NCBI RefSeq assembly: GCF_002312805.1
Contig: NZ_NMUA01000020.1
Coordinates: 1 to 64,000 of the forward strand
Direction of reading: 5' to 3'
From: Sphingobium sp. D43FB
Lineage (GTDB): Bacteria; Pseudomonadota; Alphaproteobacteria; Sphingomonadales; Sphingomonadaceae
Length of the DNA: 64,000 nt
The stretch's first letter is position 1. Each line of letters begins with the position of its first letter. The notes under the pieces were generated by a model that saw only the letters and a list, made by a program, of their open reading frames with translations, did no database searches and was not told the DNA's origin. Of the stretch, positions 62,382-64,000 are shown piece after piece. Position numbers and translations under genes: made by a program.

Positions 62382-62944
62382 GCGGTCCCATCCAGCGGAA
62401 AGAAGCGGCCATGGCTCCACAGGCCGACCCGTTCGCCCGCTTCCTCCAGCGCCATGTTCATCATCTCATAATAGACGCTGCGGTTAATGAGCGCTTCCAG
62501 CCCGCTACGCACATGGAGATAGGGGTGGGGACCATCCGCCGTTTCGCGCACGACCAGTTCATGATCCGGCCCCGCTGCGATCAGGTCGCCGGTGTTGAGG
62601 CGGAAGGCGAGCGCGCGGTCCCGTCCTTCGCCTTCGCTCTTCAATTCGACGGCGACGAACGGCGCATCTTCGACCACGATATCGAGTTTCTCGACCGGCG
62701 TGACCAGCACATAGCTGCCGTCCGGCTCGCGGCGCAGGATCGTGGAAAACAGCCGCACCATCGCTTCCCGCCCGATCGGCGACCCTTGATGAAACCAGGT
62801 GCCATCACGCGCGATCCGCATCTCGCTGTCGCCGCAATGGGCGGGATTCCATTGCTCTACGGGCGGCAGGCGCTTTTCATCGGCCAGCCGGGCAATATCG
62901 GCCAGGGACAGGGTGGCGAGGTCGGGGAGGGGCTCCATGGGCAT
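62378..62944 (-). CDS. DUF1285 domain protein
   Basis: A 188-residue cytosolic protein of the DUF1285 family, unknown in function. It includes RIARDGTWFHQGSPIGREAMVRLFSTILRREPDGSYVLVTPVEK, typical of the family, and LHVRSGLEALINRSVYYEM. ATG 62944 or 62938 may be used. Overlap with the Nudix gene (ATGA) shows it is in the same operon. Confidence 0.8.
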   Translation of the reverse strand: MPMEPLPDLATLSLADIARLADEKRLPPVEQWNPAHCGDSEMRIARDGTWFHQGSPIGREAMVRLFSTILRREPDGSYVLVTPVEKLDIVVEDAPFVAVELKSEGEGRDRALAFRLNTGDLIAAGPDHELVVRETADGPHPYLHVRSGLEALINRSVYYEMMNMALEEAGERVGLWSHGRFFPLDGTA

Positions 62945-62987
62945 GAGATCGAGATAGGCACGGCCTTGCCCGAAGGCAAAGGGGGAT

Positions 62988-63524
62988 TCAGGCCGCGACC
63001 GCGATTCTGGGGCCGAGCATCCCGATACCGCCCACGGCACGGCCATCGACCGACAGAGCCAGCAGGCGGCGCGGCTCGAACGGGCCAGGCGCATCCCATC
63101 CGCCGGTGCCCTGGGCATCAAAGCCCCAAAAGCGGCCATAATATTCCGGGTCGCCGATCATCATCAGCGGCTCGCTGCGCCGGCCGCGGGCGGCATCGAT
63201 CACGGCGTCCATCATCGCGCGGCCATGGCCGCCCTTCTGATGGGCTGGCTCAACCGCGACCGGGCCAATCATGATGAGCGGCATCTGCGTGCCATCCGCC
63301 TGCGTCAGCGCGACGGGCCAGCTTTGCAGCGATCCGATCAACATCCCGTCAGCGTCCAGCGTGGCGACGGACAAGTCGGCCAGCCAGGGCATCCCATCCC
63401 TGATCCGATACGCCGTGCGACCATGGCGATCCGGTCCGAAGGCGGCATCCAGCAGCGCCTCGATCGCCATGACAGGCTGACTATTCAAGGGAACAATCTG
63501 AGACACGTCTTGCCGATCCGCCAT
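62988..63524 (-). CDS. GNAT family N-acetyltransferase
   Basis: A 178-residue acetyltransferase. The acetyl-CoA-binding motif is VAVEPAHQKGGHGRAMMDAVIDAA, with MIGDPEYYGRFWGFDAQ after it, like the YhbS-type group. The substrate cannot be told. It is the first gene of the group running to cca, divergent from folB. ATG 63524 is chosen. Confidence 0.85.
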   Translation of the reverse strand: MADRQDVSQIVPLNSQPVMAIEALLDAAFGPDRHGRTAYRIRDGMPWLADLSVATLDADGMLIGSLQSWPVALTQADGTQMPLIMIGPVAVEPAHQKGGHGRAMMDAVIDAARGRRSEPLMMIGDPEYYGRFWGFDAQGTGGWDAPGPFEPRRLLALSVDGRAVGGIGMLGPRIAVAA

Positions 63525-63634
63525 CAATGGCGCATGGACCGCGCCGGAAGCGGCGGGCTTTAGCGCTCGCGTCGCAAAATGAAAGACTAAAGAGGCCCGT
63601 CGCAACAGCAGCAACGGGCCGCATATGGCGGACC

Positions 63635-64000
63635 ATGCAGACTGGATTTGACGATTTTCTGACGTTGGAGGTCAATAATCTCCATGTCGACGTGCTGACC
63701 GGCATCTATTCGGAGGAGACACATCTCCCCCAGCCGTTGCGCATTTCCATCCGCGCACGGCTGAAGATCGCCGATCATTATGCGCCGGATACGCCGCTTG
63801 GCCAGTCCAAAAATTACATGGACCTCAAACATGCCGCGTCCACCGCGCTGCCCGAAGGCGTGCATTTCACACTGATCGAAGCGGTGGCCGACCATATCAT
63901 CGACACCATTTTCATGCAGGATGCGATGGTCAGCCATGTCGAGGTGAAGATCGTCAAGCTCGCTTTGTCCGAGCGTGGCGAGGAAATCGGCATCACGCTC
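63635..64000 (+). CDS. folB: Dihydroneopterin aldolase family protein (partial, runs off right edge)
   Basis: The frame from ATG 63635 stays open for 122 codons to the end of the window, so the gene is cut off. The protein resembles FolB, which makes 6-hydroxymethyl-dihydropterin in folate synthesis: LTLEVNNLHVDVLTGIYSEE near the start, then NYMDLKHAA, FTLIEAVADHIIDTIF and a conserved end-strand IVKLALSERG. Family members are usually about 120-130 residues, so little is missing. The exact activity (aldolase or epimerase) is not certain. Confidence 0.82.
   Translation, partial: MQTGFDDFLTLEVNNLHVDVLTGIYSEETHLPQPLRISIRARLKIADHYAPDTPLGQSKNYMDLKHAASTALPEGVHFTLIEAVADHIIDTIFMQDAMVSHVEVKIVKLALSERGEEIGITL

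Overview
The window reads as chromosomal DNA of a sphingomonad (Alphaproteobacteria, Sphingomonadaceae, probably Sphingobium or Sphingomonas; genus not decidable by eye). The reasons are uniformly high GC, a GcrA cell-cycle regulator, an alphaproteobacterial split F0 cluster (atpI-atpB-atpE-b'-b), a SapC-family protein, FecI/FecR-linked TonB receptors, and short palindromic intergenic repeats of the kind common in this family. Genes are densely packed, with many 1-4 nt overlaps. There is one tRNA (Glu, anticodon CTC). I see no rRNA, CRISPR array, prophage, IS element or replication origin.

Positions 1-15121 are the most accessory-looking part. A GH115 alpha-glucuronidase is followed by a cell-surface-signalling module: a TonB receptor with an STN signalling domain, an ECF sigma factor and a FecR-type anti-sigma factor, flanked by two different exported gamma-glutamyltransferases and a large exported beta-propeller plus amidohydrolase fusion. 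I read this as a sigma-controlled system for taking up and cleaving gamma-glutamyl or other peptide-like compounds. The substrate is not visible.

Positions 15145-25179 hold tRNA-Glu, a candidate C-rich small RNA, sapC, a D-2-hydroxyacid dehydrogenase-like flavoenzyme, RhlE helicase, an orphan low-GC membrane protein, RadC, and the ydbH-ynbE-ydbL operon for inner-to-outer membrane lipid transport. Positions 25351-27976 are the F0 ATP synthase operon, which shares a bidirectional terminator with an alcohol dehydrogenase. Positions 29288-42265 are mainly housekeeping: uvrC, recO, leuB, metZ, apaG, a LysR regulator, a class A beta-lactamase-fold hydrolase, parE, a porin-like outer membrane protein, gcrA and an ABC-2 permease. 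Two small genes (48 and 69 codons) lie between uvrC and recO.

Positions 42270-49280 form a partial polysaccharide locus: UDP-glucose dehydrogenase, UDP-GlcNAc 2-epimerase, UDP-ManNAc dehydrogenase, a Wza-type lipoprotein and a Wzc-type kinase/co-polymerase, but no glycosyltransferase, flippase or polymerase. Positions 49393-52086 carry purQ, purS and purC, with a TauE/SafE permease inserted on the opposite strand between purS and purC. Positions 52358-56379 are a trehalose operon (otsB, a GH15 hydrolase, otsA). The remainder holds parC, an EAL/GGDEF protein, cca, a Nudix CoA pyrophosphatase, a DUF1285 protein, a GNAT acetyltransferase and the start of folB, which runs off the right edge.

The observations I would check first are the candidate small RNA at 15316-15488, the gamma-glutamyl uptake locus, an alcohol dehydrogenase whose C-terminus is encoded by a terminator hairpin, a roughly 15-residue insertion next to the quinolone-resistance region of ParC, several unannotatable small proteins, and an exact 10-nt intergenic motif (CCATAAGGGG) found upstream of three genes.
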